This document shows, one piece after another, positions 19,171 through 29,291 of a stretch of 64,000 nucleotides of DNA. The position numbers and the translations under genes were made by a program. How positions within the stretch are numbered: the first letter of the stretch is position 1; each line of letters opens with the position of its first letter. Location of the stretch: the NCBI RefSeq assembly GCF_000416235.1, contig NZ_ATLO01000032.1:1-64000 (forward strand). Reading direction: 5' to 3'. This DNA comes from Pseudomonas sp. CFII64 (GTDB lineage: Bacteria; Pseudomonadota; Gammaproteobacteria; Pseudomonadales; Pseudomonadaceae). The notes under the pieces are model-generated. The model saw only the letters and a list, made by a program, of their open reading frames with translations, did no database searches and was not told the origin of the DNA.

Positions 19171-20040
19171 TTACGACCGGGTCTGACCCGATATAGGATC
19201 GAGCGCCTGATAGGGCTGGAGGACTGTTTCGCGCTGCTCGCCCAACACCCAGGCAAAACCGGAATACATCGCTGCAAGGCTGATCAGGGTGAAGATCACC
19301 ACCAGCCACCAGGGAACGATGCGAACCAGGCTGCGACGGCCGTCATTGAGCCCTTCCCAATGGGGCGAAAGCTCGCGTGGAATCTCGCCTCGCTGGTTGA
19401 GGATCTGGCGGTACAGGCTGTCGCGGATGGCTTCAAGTTCCACGTTGCCTCGGGGCAGGACTCGGTACTTGCCCTCAAAACCGAGTGAAAGGCAGACGTA
19501 CATAAGCTCAAGCAGGGGCAGATACTTCGACGGGTTTTGCAGGACTCGATCAAGCAGGTGAAAGAACTTCTCACCACCGGACGTCTCGCCCTGAAACTTA
19601 CTCAGCAGACTCATCTTCGACCATTGACTGCGATCGCCCCAAGGCGACATGGCCACTGCCTCATCGAGGACAGTACAGAGCACATAGCGAGCGGCCTGAA
19701 CCTGGCTGCTCTCGGCGCCGCTCTGCGCGGCAGCCACATCAAACGCCCGCATGCTTTCGCACAACCGGGCATTGAGCGTGGCGAGTTCTTCCGTTTTATC
19801 TTCGCGCTTGAGAGCGGTCACTTCGCCGAGCAGTGGCGCAGCCGCTGAGACAAGCACGTTCATGCTGACACTGAATGACTCGGGTGGCCGAATGCGCGCG
19901 GCATACACCATCCGATCTTCAAGACGCTCAACCCGTGATTCCGATTTGAAATCAGTCAACGGGCTTGGGGACGGTCCTGGCCCGTCCATACCCAGCAAAA
20001 CAGTCTTGTTATTCCCAGAATTTTCGATATCCATGCTCAT
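19171..20040 (-). CDS. tssL: Type VI secretion protein TssL (DotU/IcmH)
   Basis: Protein of 289 residues with a cytoplasmic DotU domain, recognisable by YVLCTVLDEAVAMSPWG and QGETSGGEKFFHLLDR in the middle. A single C-terminal membrane helix follows (about residues 243-266). There is no extended peptidoglycan-binding (OmpA-like) domain, so this is the short form. It joins TssM and TssJ in the trans-envelope complex and contacts TssK on the cytoplasmic side. It lies 14 bases before tssM and 6 bases after tssK, so it is clearly operonic. Confidence 0.95.
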   Translation of the reverse strand: MSMDIENSGNNKTVLLGMDGPGPSPSPLTDFKSESRVERLEDRMVYAARIRPPESFSVSMNVLVSAAAPLLGEVTALKREDKTEELATLNARLCESMRAFDVAAAQSGAESSQVQAARYVLCTVLDEAVAMSPWGDRSQWSKMSLLSKFQGETSGGEKFFHLLDRVLQNPSKYLPLLELMYVCLSLGFEGKYRVLPRGNVELEAIRDSLYRQILNQRGEIPRELSPHWEGLNDGRRSLVRIVPWWLVVIFTLISLAAMYSGFAWVLGEQRETVLQPYQALDPISGQTRS

Positions 20041-20046
20041 TCAGGT

Positions 20047-21378
20047 TCAGCTCCTTATGGCCCAGAAATTCAGATCAAGCCCGTCGAAGTCTCCGGAAAC
20101 GTGGAAGGCAAAGCCTCCAGAGCTTTCCAGCTGGGCGAGTTCCTGCGAATGAAGTTCGAGCAGGAAATAGGTTTTATTGGCATGAAAGGGGATTTGCCGC
20201 GGGGCGACCGGCAGCGGCTTGACCTTGATGCCCGGCAGGTGCAGGTTGACCAACTGACGGATACTTTCGACGGGCGCTACTTTCAGGTAGGCGGGAAGGC
20301 GCTTGCGCAACGCTTCGGAATCGCAATGCGCGCTGGCGGCAAGGACAAAAATGGACGAGCCCAACAGTGATCGATCCAGCAGTGGCGCGACAAGAATGCC
20401 GTACTGACGCTCCTGCAAAGGCAGTGCAACCGCATGTTGCTCAAGTACCATCGACAACAGTTGTCGGGCCTCACCCATCAGCTGCCGCAAGCAACCCGCC
20501 TGATCTGCATGGGAATAAAACGTTTCCAGGCGCGGACGTTTGCTGTCACTGGCGAACGTCGATAACTCCCCCAGCATGCCCAGCAACACGGTGTACAACT
20601 CTTCGGGATGAACCTGATCAAGCTCCAGCATCTGGCGCAACACCAGCTCGGTGCGGTTGATCAGCTGCAACATCATGAAGTCACCCACTTCCGCTGCACC
20701 GCCTTTGCCGCTGGCCTGAATACGCTCGGCGATGGCTTCACCACGCAGGGTCAGCAAAGCAACGACTTCATTGAGGCAGGCCAGCAAATATTCGCTGTGG
20801 CGCAGATGCAGAAACGTCGCGCAGAACTCGGCGTTGAGCGTGATCCCGCCGTTGGCCGTCACCCCCGTCAACTCGCACAGTTTGAGTTTTACAAACGCCT
20901 TGTCGGTGAGCTCATCACCCACCAGCAGCCGGAAATCCGGGCGTCCGCAGTTGATGTCGCTGCGTGAATCGCTGTCCGCATTTGAATCAGAAATTTCGTC
21001 TGTATAGCGGGTATAGCGAGCCAGCACGTCGACCTGCTTCGAGTCCCGGGACTCAACGCTATCGCCCGCCGACAGTGGCAAGGCGAGGTACACCGAGGCG
21101 TTGCCACTGTCCGGCGCGATATCCACTGAAAGCAATTCTTTGCTAAAGGCCAAATCAAAGAAAGTGCCGTCTGGGAACACCCCTGAAGCTTGAGTGACGA
21201 CGATCTTGCTCATATTGAAGTACTGCGGATCAATCGCCAGATTGAAGAAGCCCCAGGCGTTGCGTTTGAGCATCAACGTGTGAGCCTTGATCTGACTTTC
21301 GAAGTAACGATCGTTGTGTTGGAAATGTTGCGGGCGAAGCAACATGCCTTCCTGCCAGATGACTTTATGGTTGTTCAT
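20047..21378 (-). CDS. tssK: Type VI secretion baseplate protein TssK
   Basis: Protein of 443 residues, full length for TssK. It opens with the family signature VIWQEGMLLRPQHFQHNDRY (residues 5-24). Further blocks typical of the family include AWGFFNLAID and RLETFYSHADQAGCLRQL. TssK trimers connect the baseplate wedges to the TssL/TssM membrane complex. The start overlaps the tssJ stop by four bases, which indicates coupled translation. Confidence 0.96.
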   Translation of the reverse strand: MNNHKVIWQEGMLLRPQHFQHNDRYFESQIKAHTLMLKRNAWGFFNLAIDPQYFNMSKIVVTQASGVFPDGTFFDLAFSKELLSVDIAPDSGNASVYLALPLSAGDSVESRDSKQVDVLARYTRYTDEISDSNADSDSRSDINCGRPDFRLLVGDELTDKAFVKLKLCELTGVTANGGITLNAEFCATFLHLRHSEYLLACLNEVVALLTLRGEAIAERIQASGKGGAAEVGDFMMLQLINRTELVLRQMLELDQVHPEELYTVLLGMLGELSTFASDSKRPRLETFYSHADQAGCLRQLMGEARQLLSMVLEQHAVALPLQERQYGILVAPLLDRSLLGSSIFVLAASAHCDSEALRKRLPAYLKVAPVESIRQLVNLHLPGIKVKPLPVAPRQIPFHANKTYFLLELHSQELAQLESSGGFAFHVSGDFDGLDLNFWAIRS

Positions 21379-21851
21379 CGGCCATCCGCCTCGCTGCCAT
21401 CATGGATACCACGGTGGTCGAGGTTCAGCTCTACACGGGTCATGTCAGCTGGGGTCACGCGGATCACATGACGCCATTTGGTTTCCGGCAGATCACGATA
21501 AGCCGCCAGGACGCCGACGTAGCGACTGCCTTCCTTGACATGCAATTTGAGCTGCAGGCGCTCCCCGGGGCGCAGTTCAAGCTCTTCGCTGGCGACCAGA
21601 TCCGGAGCCAGCAGCTCCTTTGCCTGGCTATACAGGCCAAAGAAGTCCACGGTTTCAAACAGCACCGGATTTTTCAACTCCAGCAGGCGCAACACAATGG
21701 GCGACGGGCGACCGTTGATATCAGGATTCAGCTGATCGCTGGCGGTGAGTTCCAGTTCAAGGCGAGTCTGGGTCGAATACGGCGAAAGCGCCGAGCAGCC
21801 GACCAACAGCAAAACAAGGCCCAACAAAATCGGGGCACAAAAGCGCAACAT
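21375..21851 (-). CDS. tssJ: Type VI secretion outer-membrane lipoprotein TssJ
   Basis: Lipoprotein of 158 residues. The signal peptide ends in LLVGC with C19 as the lipidated residue, followed by the TssJ beta-sandwich (LELELTASDQLNPDINGRPS, then PIVLRLLELK). It anchors the membrane complex to the outer membrane through TssM. The ATG at 21851 directly starts the signal peptide; the open frame upstream (to 21887) is not needed. Confidence 0.94.
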   Translation of the reverse strand: MLRFCAPILLGLVLLLVGCSALSPYSTQTRLELELTASDQLNPDINGRPSPIVLRLLELKNPVLFETVDFFGLYSQAKELLAPDLVASEELELRPGERLQLKLHVKEGSRYVGVLAAYRDLPETKWRHVIRVTPADMTRVELNLDHRGIHDGSEADGR

Positions 21852-21861
21852 GGGGATATCC

Positions 21862-23070
21862 TCAATTTCCGGAATGCAGCGTGGCAATCAAACGCACTTG
21901 ATCGGCGTAAACCTGGGCAAAGTCGCGGGCCAGCAACCGCTCGCTCCAGTCATCGTCTTCGCGCAAGGTCTGGTAGTACCGCTCATAAGCCCGCCAGCGC
22001 GTGCCCGCTGTGCAGAACAGCGATTTGCGAGTGTCGCGCTCGAAACGCAATGTCAGCTGTTGAGGCGAAAAATGCTCAAGAGCGCCACGCAGGGCCGCTC
22101 GGCTTGCCACCAACATCGCCACTTGATGAGCTTGAACATCCCGAAATCCTTGAGCGACCGTCTGTTGCGCCGTTCGCTGCCCTGGTTTTGGGGGTTGTAG
22201 CAAAAGCCCAAGCGCTTCACCGGCATCCCCGGTGTACTTGAGCGGATTAAGGCTGCTGTGTTGCGCGGTGCTTTGAGCCATGCGCAACTCGTTTTTCAGC
22301 TCGGTTCGGGTGCGCAGGCTTTGCTGCAACCCGCCAATGCTCTGTTTGAGCAATCGCGCAGCTTCTACGGCCAACGTCTCGCGACTGTCCTGATCCATAG
22401 CATCCAGTTCGACCCCAAGCGCGGCCCCAAAAAGCTGCCAGAAACTATCGCTCTGGCGTTCGGGTTCCTCCGGAACAGGCGGTGCCGCAACTTGAGGTAT
22501 GGCGATCAACTCTGGGACGAGCAGGCTTTGCGTATCAGCCGGCCCGTAATCGACGCCTTGCTCGGAGGCTTGCTGAGCCAGTCCCGGAGACAGAAGCTCG
22601 TCAAAATCCGAACCACGACGGGACGGTTGAGCCACATCCGCCAGCAGATCGAGTTCAAGAAAGGAATCGTCCGGAATGAGATTCCCGGCCAGCGGCGGGT
22701 GGTCAATAACGCCGACTCCGGCATCCACACCGATAAAACTGCCAGGATCTTTGATCAGGCGCGCACGGATCTCGAATCGTCCCAGTCGATAGATGGTGCC
22801 ATGTTCAATACGATGACTTTCACCACGACTCAGAGCCTGTTCACTCCCGGCGACAACGGTGCCGTTTGTGCTGATATCCGTCAGGTAAAAGTCGCCATCA
22901 TGGAAAGTGATCTGGGCGTGTGTGCCGGAAAGGTGGCAACCGCTATCCAGAATCATCCAGTCGCATTGGTTGTCCCGGCCGATCACACCTCCCGCCTGCC
23001 TGAACACCTTGTGCGACGCTTGTCCAGCCGCGACGTTACCGTTATCAAGTAACTCGAAAATCAGCTCCAT
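21862..23070 (-). CDS. tagH: T6SS FHA-domain protein (TagH/Fha)
   Basis: Protein of 402 residues. The N-terminal forkhead-associated domain (about 1-100) includes GGVIGRDNQCDWMI, HLSGTHAQI and LTDISTNGT, the phosphothreonine-binding loops. A long middle linker leads to a C-terminal T6SS-specific domain with NPLKYTG and RAALRGALEHFSP. In systems of this kind Fha is the substrate or scaffold of the threonine kinase, so it connects the operon's first half to Stk1/Stp1 at its end. It ends 10 bases before tssJ. Confidence 0.93.
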   Translation of the reverse strand: MELIFELLDNGNVAAGQASHKVFRQAGGVIGRDNQCDWMILDSGCHLSGTHAQITFHDGDFYLTDISTNGTVVAGSEQALSRGESHRIEHGTIYRLGRFEIRARLIKDPGSFIGVDAGVGVIDHPPLAGNLIPDDSFLELDLLADVAQPSRRGSDFDELLSPGLAQQASEQGVDYGPADTQSLLVPELIAIPQVAAPPVPEEPERQSDSFWQLFGAALGVELDAMDQDSRETLAVEAARLLKQSIGGLQQSLRTRTELKNELRMAQSTAQHSSLNPLKYTGDAGEALGLLLQPPKPGQRTAQQTVAQGFRDVQAHQVAMLVASRAALRGALEHFSPQQLTLRFERDTRKSLFCTAGTRWRAYERYYQTLREDDDWSERLLARDFAQVYADQVRLIATLHSGN

Positions 23071-23090
23071 CTTGAGTTCCTCCTCAATTT

Positions 23091-23231
23091 TCAGTTGCCG
23101 CGATTGATGGTTTGCGGATCACCGAGAGCGCGGTATTCGTCATCGCTGAATGTGTAGTGCCCCGTGCAGCCGGTCAGGCCAAACGTGGCAATGAGCGAAA
23201 CCAGCACGACTTGCCGCAGGCGAGCAGACAT
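23091..23231 (-). CDS. Tiny T6SS-linked lipoprotein (OrfX-like)
   Basis: Protein of only 46 residues: signal MSARLRQVVLVSLIATFGLT ends in a lipobox LTGC with C22, then about 24 mature residues (HYTFSDDEYRALGDP). It sits between clpV and tagH, the place where the H2-type cluster of P. aeruginosa carries a small orfX. AACTCTTCGATG precedes it, without a strong ribosome site. Its role in secretion is unknown. In the P. aeruginosa order a sigma-54 activator gene (sfa) lies between this gene and clpV; here only 89 non-coding bases are found. Confidence 0.75.
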   Translation of the reverse strand: MSARLRQVVLVSLIATFGLTGCTGHYTFSDDEYRALGDPQTINRGN

Positions 23232-23320
23232 CGAAGAGTTCTCCAGAAAAACAGATGGGGAGCAGCGACCGCGAGTCTCGCAAGGCCGCGCACAGGAATT
23301 GCGCAAGGGGAATTTCATGA

Positions 23321-25942
23321 TCACGCGAACTCACAGGCGACGCTGTTTTCATTGAGCGTGGCATGTACCTCAGCCAGGGTTTGCCCTGCTGCCATGACCT
23401 CCAGCAGTCGGTCGGCAATCAGTGGCAACAAATGAAGGTCAATCAGGTGATCGATAAGCCGGGCTCCGCTTTCGCCTTGCACACAGCGCTCCGTCAGGTG
23501 GTCGACTAATGACTGGCTATAGCTGAACGCGAGCTTGCGCCGGCGCAGACGCTCGCTGAGGCGTTGAAGCTTGAGTTCGACAAGCTCGCGCATCACCGGA
23601 CCGCCAACCGGGTAGTAAGGGACGACGCGCATTCGTGCCAACAAGGCAGGTTTGAAATGTTTGCTCAGTGTCGGCCGAATAGCGGCCTCAAGCGCATCTG
23701 CTTCAGGTCGATTGCCATCCCGGCACAGCGCGTCGATCCGATCACTCGCCAGGTTCGATGTCATCAGGATCAACGTATTGCGGAAATCGATTTCGCGCCC
23801 TTCGCCATCGTTGGCGATGCCCTTGTCGAAGATTTGGTAAAACAGGTTCAACACGTCCGGATCGGCTTTCTCTACCTCATCGAGCAGCACCACCGAATAG
23901 GGTTTCTGACGTACCGCCTCGGTGAGCATCCCGCCCTCGCCATAACCAACGTAACCCGGAGGCGCGCCAATCAGACGTGACACGGTATGTTTTTCCTGGA
24001 ACTCCGACATATTGATGGTGGTGACGAATCGCTCACCACCATACAAAAGGTCGGCCAGCGCCAAAGCTGTTTCGGTCTTGCCTACCCCACTGGGGCCCAC
24101 CAGAAGAAACACACCCACTGGCGCGTCGGTCTTGTTCAGGCCTGCTGCGGTAGCGCGCATTGATCGGTCGAGTGCGTGCACCGCCTGATCCTGACCGCGA
24201 ATGCGTTGGCGCAAATCCACCGCGAAACTCGCGACCCTGGCGTTGTGCTCCCGCGCCAGTTGCTCGAGCGGAACGCCCGTCCAGGCACTGACGACTTCGG
24301 CGACCAGCCTTGGGCAAACTTCAAAGCTCACCAGACGCTCAATTGCCTGCGCTTGCATCAGCGCCTGCTGGGTTTGCTGCAGCCGGGTGTCAAGATCGAC
24401 CAGACTCCCGACGTCTTTCTGCTGCCCCGCGTCCGCGTCGTCAAGGGTCTCGCTACTGGTAACCAACGCGTTCGCCCGCATCTGGCGCAACTCCAGAAGC
24501 TGCTCCGCCAAATGCTGTTGTGCGAGCCAGCGCTGTTGCAGATCCTCTTCCTCGTTGCGTGCCTGAACAAGACGACTGCCCAGCGCATCAAGGGCTTCGC
24601 GGTCCACGGGCAAACCCGCTTCGGCATCGCGATACAACGCTCGTTGTTGCCGCCCGCCCTCGGCCAATTCACTGCGTAGCCGCTCCAGACTTTGCGGTGC
24701 GGCGGCAAGGCTGATACGAACTCTGGCACACGCCGTATCGAGTACATCCACCGCCTTGTCGGGCAGTTGCCGACCCGTCAGATATCGCGCCGACAACTCG
24801 GCGGCAGCCACCACGGCATCGTCACGCAGATAGATGCCATGGCTTTGCTCGTAGACCGAGGCCAGGCCCCGCAATATGGTGACCGCTTCGCTAACCGTGG
24901 GCTCATGCAGTTGCACTGGCTGGAAACGTCGCGCGAGTGCCGGATCTTTTTCGAAATACTTTTTATATTCCGCCCATGTTGTTGCCGCGATGGTGCGCAG
25001 TTCGCCACGAGCCAGCGCTGGCTTGAGCAAATTTGCCGCGTCAGAGCCGCCGGCCTGTGCGCCCGCGCCGATCAGGGTATGGGCTTCGTCAATAAACAGC
25101 ACGATGGGTTTTGGCGACGCCTTGACCTCATCGATCACCCCTTTGAGTCGGCGTTCGAATTCACCTTTGACGCTCGCGCCCGCTTGTAGAAGCCCCATGT
25201 CCAAGGACAGCAACTCGACACCCTTGAGGGCTTGCGGCACCTCGCCAACGGCAATCCGCAATGCCAGCCCTTCCACCACGGCGGTTTTGCCGACGCCCGC
25301 CTCACCCACCACAATCGGGTTGTTCTTGCGTCGACGAGCGAGGATATCGATCATCTGGCGGATCGCATCGTCACGGCACAGGACCGGATCCAGTTTGCCG
25401 TCCCGCGCTTGCTCGGTCAGGTTGTGGGTGAATCGCTGCAGCAGGGATTCACTCTGCGGCGCGGAGCCATTGGTGGTCGTGTCGGTTTTCTGGGATAGCG
25501 CAAAATCACGTAGCCGCTCGGCGTTCAATCTGCTCAGTAAAGGCTGGTAGCGAGTGCCCGCATAACGAAGCGGATTACGCAGCAAGGCGAGGATCAGCGC
25601 CGCCTGCTCGACCTGGCTCTGGCCCAGCTCAAGGTTCGCAACCAACAGCGCATCCTGCAGCCATTGCACCAGTTCCAGGGCGAAGACCGGATTGCGCGAC
25701 GCGCTCTGTTCGACGTGCGGTTGCAATGCCGCCGCCAGCTCTCCTGCGTCTACTTCGGCATCCAGCAACGCGCGCGCCAAAAGCCCTTGGGGCCGCTCCA
25801 GCAGCGCCAGGAGAAGATCCTCAATCAGGATTTTGCTGCCACCGCGTGCCACACAGCGCTCGGCGCAGGCTTCAAGGTCGCGCCGGGTTTCGGCGTCCAG
25901 CGCCTGAATCAGCTGTTGCAGGTCTACATTGATCATGAGCAT
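23321..25942 (-). CDS. clpV: T6SS sheath-recycling AAA+ ATPase ClpV (TssH)
   Basis: Hexameric unfoldase of 873 residues that disassembles contracted TssB/TssC sheaths. N-terminal Clp-N-like domain (about 1-150), first AAA+ module with Walker A GEAGVGKT (213-220) and Walker B VLFIDEAH (281-288), a coiled-coil middle domain (about 410-540), and a second AAA+ module with Walker A GPSGVGKT (616-623). Start at 25942 overlaps the tssG stop by one base. An alternative ATG two codons later exists. Confidence 0.96.
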   Translation of the reverse strand: MLMINVDLQQLIQALDAETRRDLEACAERCVARGGSKILIEDLLLALLERPQGLLARALLDAEVDAGELAAALQPHVEQSASRNPVFALELVQWLQDALLVANLELGQSQVEQAALILALLRNPLRYAGTRYQPLLSRLNAERLRDFALSQKTDTTTNGSAPQSESLLQRFTHNLTEQARDGKLDPVLCRDDAIRQMIDILARRRKNNPIVVGEAGVGKTAVVEGLALRIAVGEVPQALKGVELLSLDMGLLQAGASVKGEFERRLKGVIDEVKASPKPIVLFIDEAHTLIGAGAQAGGSDAANLLKPALARGELRTIAATTWAEYKKYFEKDPALARRFQPVQLHEPTVSEAVTILRGLASVYEQSHGIYLRDDAVVAAAELSARYLTGRQLPDKAVDVLDTACARVRISLAAAPQSLERLRSELAEGGRQQRALYRDAEAGLPVDREALDALGSRLVQARNEEEDLQQRWLAQQHLAEQLLELRQMRANALVTSSETLDDADAGQQKDVGSLVDLDTRLQQTQQALMQAQAIERLVSFEVCPRLVAEVVSAWTGVPLEQLAREHNARVASFAVDLRQRIRGQDQAVHALDRSMRATAAGLNKTDAPVGVFLLVGPSGVGKTETALALADLLYGGERFVTTINMSEFQEKHTVSRLIGAPPGYVGYGEGGMLTEAVRQKPYSVVLLDEVEKADPDVLNLFYQIFDKGIANDGEGREIDFRNTLILMTSNLASDRIDALCRDGNRPEADALEAAIRPTLSKHFKPALLARMRVVPYYPVGGPVMRELVELKLQRLSERLRRRKLAFSYSQSLVDHLTERCVQGESGARLIDHLIDLHLLPLIADRLLEVMAAGQTLAEVHATLNENSVACEFA

Positions 25943-26955
25943 CAGTCCTTATGAATATTGCTGCCGAGGGTCACAATTCCGTCGGCCTTTTCGCGGCCAA
26001 GCCAGCTTGTCCAGCCAAGACGGCAGGCGCTCTGCGCATGAAGGCGTAACTCGTGTATTTCTTCATGGCGCAGCGCCAGGCGAATGTCGTAGTCCAGCGG
26101 GTCTCGCAGACTGAATCGCACCAGCGCGCAGAGCGGCTGATAGCCAGCGCCGATTGGCAGGAACTCATGAAAGCTTTGCCAATCGAGTTCACCGATGTGA
26201 ATCCGGAATTTGCCGCTGCGATCACGCACCCGCTCGCCAAGCACCAGGTCGTGGCTCAGGCGGCTGTTCTGCTGGCCGAGGCTGTTTTGCTGATCCTGGA
26301 GAATGTCCACAACACGCGGTACGCATTGCTCGATACCGACTTCTGCGTGCTTGAAGTAGTAACGCAGCACCGCCTCGATCAATGCTGCCGAGTGGGCGCG
26401 CAGGCTGAGTAAACCGAGGTACGGCAGCAGACGCTTCCAGTTGATCTCCCTGGCCAGGCGAATCTTGTCGCCCCCCAGCCCGACCAGCGCGAACAAGCGC
26501 TGTGAAAAGGGGTCGACTGCACCCTTCTGGAAACTCGCCCGGTAGCGGTACTTGCGCCAGATCGGCGTCACCAGGCGGTGCAGTCGATGGTTGATCAGAT
26601 CAAGAAACATCCGCGTCGTATTGGCGTCATCGCCATCGCCTAACGACTGTTCGGCGTAAAACACCGGCAAGGGTGACCCGGCCCCGGAAAGGCTGAGAAG
26701 GTTAAGGCGCATGCGGGCGCGAAGCTTCCCGTCCTCACTGAAGAACTGCATACGGTCGACATCGCTCCCAGGAAATCCCAGGCTCGGATTGGCTTCAAAC
26801 TCGAGCTGATCGTAAAGTTGCTCTTCGCTCAGATCCGGGCAGGCCTGACGCACAGTATCCAGCGCCAGCAGCACGGCCTGGAAAAGCGAATACTCGCGAA
26901 TCGTCCGGGTCAGCCCATTCAGAGCAGGGGTTGTTGCCCCATTCGTGGCGTCCAT
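25942..26955 (-). CDS. tssG: Type VI secretion baseplate protein TssG
   Basis: Baseplate wedge protein of 337 residues. The family pattern is clear: FEANPSLGFPGSDVDRMQFF near residue 55, then LPVFYAEQ, and a C-terminal LDYDIRLALRHEEI segment. With TssF it forms the F2G heterotrimer of each wedge. Its start lies inside the end of tssF (37-base overlap), a common arrangement for this pair that keeps their synthesis coupled. Confidence 0.95.
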   Translation of the reverse strand: MDATNGATTPALNGLTRTIREYSLFQAVLLALDTVRQACPDLSEEQLYDQLEFEANPSLGFPGSDVDRMQFFSEDGKLRARMRLNLLSLSGAGSPLPVFYAEQSLGDGDDANTTRMFLDLINHRLHRLVTPIWRKYRYRASFQKGAVDPFSQRLFALVGLGGDKIRLAREINWKRLLPYLGLLSLRAHSAALIEAVLRYYFKHAEVGIEQCVPRVVDILQDQQNSLGQQNSRLSHDLVLGERVRDRSGKFRIHIGELDWQSFHEFLPIGAGYQPLCALVRFSLRDPLDYDIRLALRHEEIHELRLHAQSACRLGWTSWLGREKADGIVTLGSNIHKD

Positions 26956-28706
26956 GCGTACACCTCTCCTTTAATGGTTTTGACGCGAAGCTCGTGAAAA
27001 GAATTGAGGCTGGTGTACAGCGCAAAGAACTCGTTGAGCACCGAAGAGAAGACGAACACATCCCCTTCGCAGATGAACTGCTCCGAATCGATCATCAATT
27101 CCGTGCGCACGCCACGCAGCGGCAATCCCCCGAACAACCGGTCGGTCGCTACATGACGAATCGACTTGAGCCCGCCGAGCATCTTGCGGGTGACGCTTGC
27201 CGCGTTACGGTCGTAGTACTGCGGAAAATCGTAGGTTTCGAGAATGACTTTCAGCGCATCGACGTTCTCCAGAGAGAGGTAGTTCAGCGACATATTGCTG
27301 ATCAGTTTCCAAAGAAAATTCTCAGTCAGGGGCGGCGCGTAGTGAGGAGTGCAAGCGGTTATATTCCGAAAACCAGCGGTCTCCGGCGCACCTTCTCCAC
27401 TGATGCATATGTCCCCATCCCTGAGCCGCAGCGGCAGATTCTGGTTGGTACAGACAAGATCAATGGACAACGCCTCCTGCCTGTCGCAGTGGCGAATATC
27501 GAAACTCAAATAGGTATCCAGTCCGCTGTGGGACAGTGACGAACGCTGCCGAACGCTGTAATACGGCGAAGCCTGCAGCACGTCGAAACTGGGGTCATGC
27601 TTGAACGATTCGAAAGGCACGTAATGCCGCTCGCCGCCGTGTGTTTGCTCGCGGCCAATCACACTTTCAATCGAATAGACGCCGCAGTGTTTCTGCTCAA
27701 ATCTGGAAGGCAGCAACAAGTACTCATCCTGCTTGCCATCAAGGCGAATAGGCAAAGCATCTTCGTTGAACAGGTTCACCACAGGTGTGCAATACAGTCT
27801 GATGTTGTCCCTGGCAGGGCGCGCCCGCTGGATGGCGTTTTTCTTGATAGTGAAACGTAATTCAAAACCGACAGACTGCTTGAGCATGTCTTCCGGCATC
27901 GCACTAATCGGCTCAAGGCCTTTCACGTCGACAAAAAGAAACTTGTCCTGTAGCGCAAAATATTCCTGGAGGTATCGATACCCCCGGAATGTATTCAGCG
28001 GATAGGGAATCAGCGCGTGGTCGTCGGCAAAGCCCACTGGCTCAACATCTGTAGCCTGAAGCTTGAATGACGTCACGCTGTCGCCATCAGGCTTGAGTGG
28101 CTTGTGCTCCGCATCCAGCAGCACGACTTCAATACTGCCGAGATTGCGCAGCATGTTCAGATAAAGCGTCTGGCTGATGTAGCGCTCTCCGGCAAAATGC
28201 AGTCGCAGGCGATCAAGCGTGAGCTGGCCAAGATGACCACTGCCTTTGAGGGTGAGTTGCAGGCTCAGCAGAGCGCCTTCGCCCTGAACGGAGTAGTTCA
28301 AGTCGCTCAGTTCAAGAGGCTGAACCTCAGTGGCGAAACAGGTGCGAAAACGACAATTGACACCTTCAACTTTTTCGCTGTTGATCGGCGTTTGGCGCTC
28401 GATATGGACTGCCGGTCCTGCCTGATCCAAAGGTTGAAACTGCACAATGCTGAACGATGGCAATGGCCGCATATAGTTGGGCCATAGCAACTGCATCAGG
28501 GAATGCGTCAGCTCGGGCCATTCATCGTCGAGCTTCTGACGTAAACGCCCGGTGAGGAACGCAACACCTTCCAGCAGACGCTCGACATCCGGATCGCGAC
28601 CACTTTGCCCAAGGAAAGGTGCCAGTGCGGGATTACGCTCAGAAAAAGTGCGACCCATCTGCCTTAAGGCAGTCAACTCGCTTTGATAGTAATCATTAAA
28701 AGACAT
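26919..28706 (-). CDS. tssF: Type VI secretion baseplate protein TssF
   Basis: Protein of 595 residues, normal length. The start MSFNDYYQSELTALRQMG and the block GRDPDVERLLEGVAFLTGRL are typical of TssF, and WPNYMRPLPSFSIVQF follows at about residue 85. ATG at 28706 gives the canonical N-terminus. A gap of 164 bases separates it from tssE, larger than the other gaps in the operon. Its N-terminus is about 70 percent identical (47 of 67 by hand) to the tssF fragment at 34139-34339. Confidence 0.96.
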   Translation of the reverse strand: MSFNDYYQSELTALRQMGRTFSERNPALAPFLGQSGRDPDVERLLEGVAFLTGRLRQKLDDEWPELTHSLMQLLWPNYMRPLPSFSIVQFQPLDQAGPAVHIERQTPINSEKVEGVNCRFRTCFATEVQPLELSDLNYSVQGEGALLSLQLTLKGSGHLGQLTLDRLRLHFAGERYISQTLYLNMLRNLGSIEVVLLDAEHKPLKPDGDSVTSFKLQATDVEPVGFADDHALIPYPLNTFRGYRYLQEYFALQDKFLFVDVKGLEPISAMPEDMLKQSVGFELRFTIKKNAIQRARPARDNIRLYCTPVVNLFNEDALPIRLDGKQDEYLLLPSRFEQKHCGVYSIESVIGREQTHGGERHYVPFESFKHDPSFDVLQASPYYSVRQRSSLSHSGLDTYLSFDIRHCDRQEALSIDLVCTNQNLPLRLRDGDICISGEGAPETAGFRNITACTPHYAPPLTENFLWKLISNMSLNYLSLENVDALKVILETYDFPQYYDRNAASVTRKMLGGLKSIRHVATDRLFGGLPLRGVRTELMIDSEQFICEGDVFVFSSVLNEFFALYTSLNSFHELRVKTIKGEVYAWTPRMGQQPLL

Positions 28707-28870
28707 GGGGCGTCCTGTTCCCTGGAAGCACGGAAAATGCACTGACAAAACTGCCAGTAATGGGTTGATCAAGTAGATGCGATGGGTAATACCGGCAACT
28801 ACGAAACGCTTGAAACAACAGCTACAAGCACGTGACAACTAACAACGAAACTTTTGTACTACCTGATGCT

Positions 28871-29278
28871 TCAGGTAACTTTCACGTTCCCGGAAGCGTC
28901 CAGTCGAGCGGAGAAGCTGACTTGCCGTTTGACTCCGGCAACTTCAAGCAACCCATTAATAGCAAAGGCCAGACGAAACGGATCGCCGTCACCCGGAAGG
29001 GAAATGACCTCCACCTGCGTCAGTCGCGGTTCATACAGCCCGATAAAACCCTCAATCGCCTGTCGTGCCTGCATCAATGAATCATGCAGGCTCAAGCGCA
29101 TATCATTCAGATCCGGCAGGCCATAGGCGGGCAGCGTTTGCACACTGCCCGCACGGGTACTGAGCATTTTCGCCAAGTGGGCAGCCACTGAGGCCACGGC
29201 ACTTTCTTCGTGTTTCCAACCAGCACGCTTGTCGGCCTCGCCAGCAAGGCGCTCAAAAAGGCTGCCATACCCGGACAT
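28871..29278 (-). CDS. tssE: Type VI secretion baseplate protein TssE (gp25-like)
   Basis: Protein of 135 residues related to phage T4 gp25. Visible family features: an N-terminal SLFERLAGE, the middle LPAYGLPDLNDM, and the C-terminal LYEPRLTQVEV preceding a strand-rich end. It nucleates sheath assembly on the baseplate. It follows tssC by 13 bases. Confidence 0.93.
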   Translation of the reverse strand: MSGYGSLFERLAGEADKRAGWKHEESAVASVAAHLAKMLSTRAGSVQTLPAYGLPDLNDMRLSLHDSLMQARQAIEGFIGLYEPRLTQVEVISLPGDGDPFRLAFAINGLLEVAGVKRQVSFSARLDASGNVKVT

Positions 29279-29291
29279 TGCTCAGCTCCGA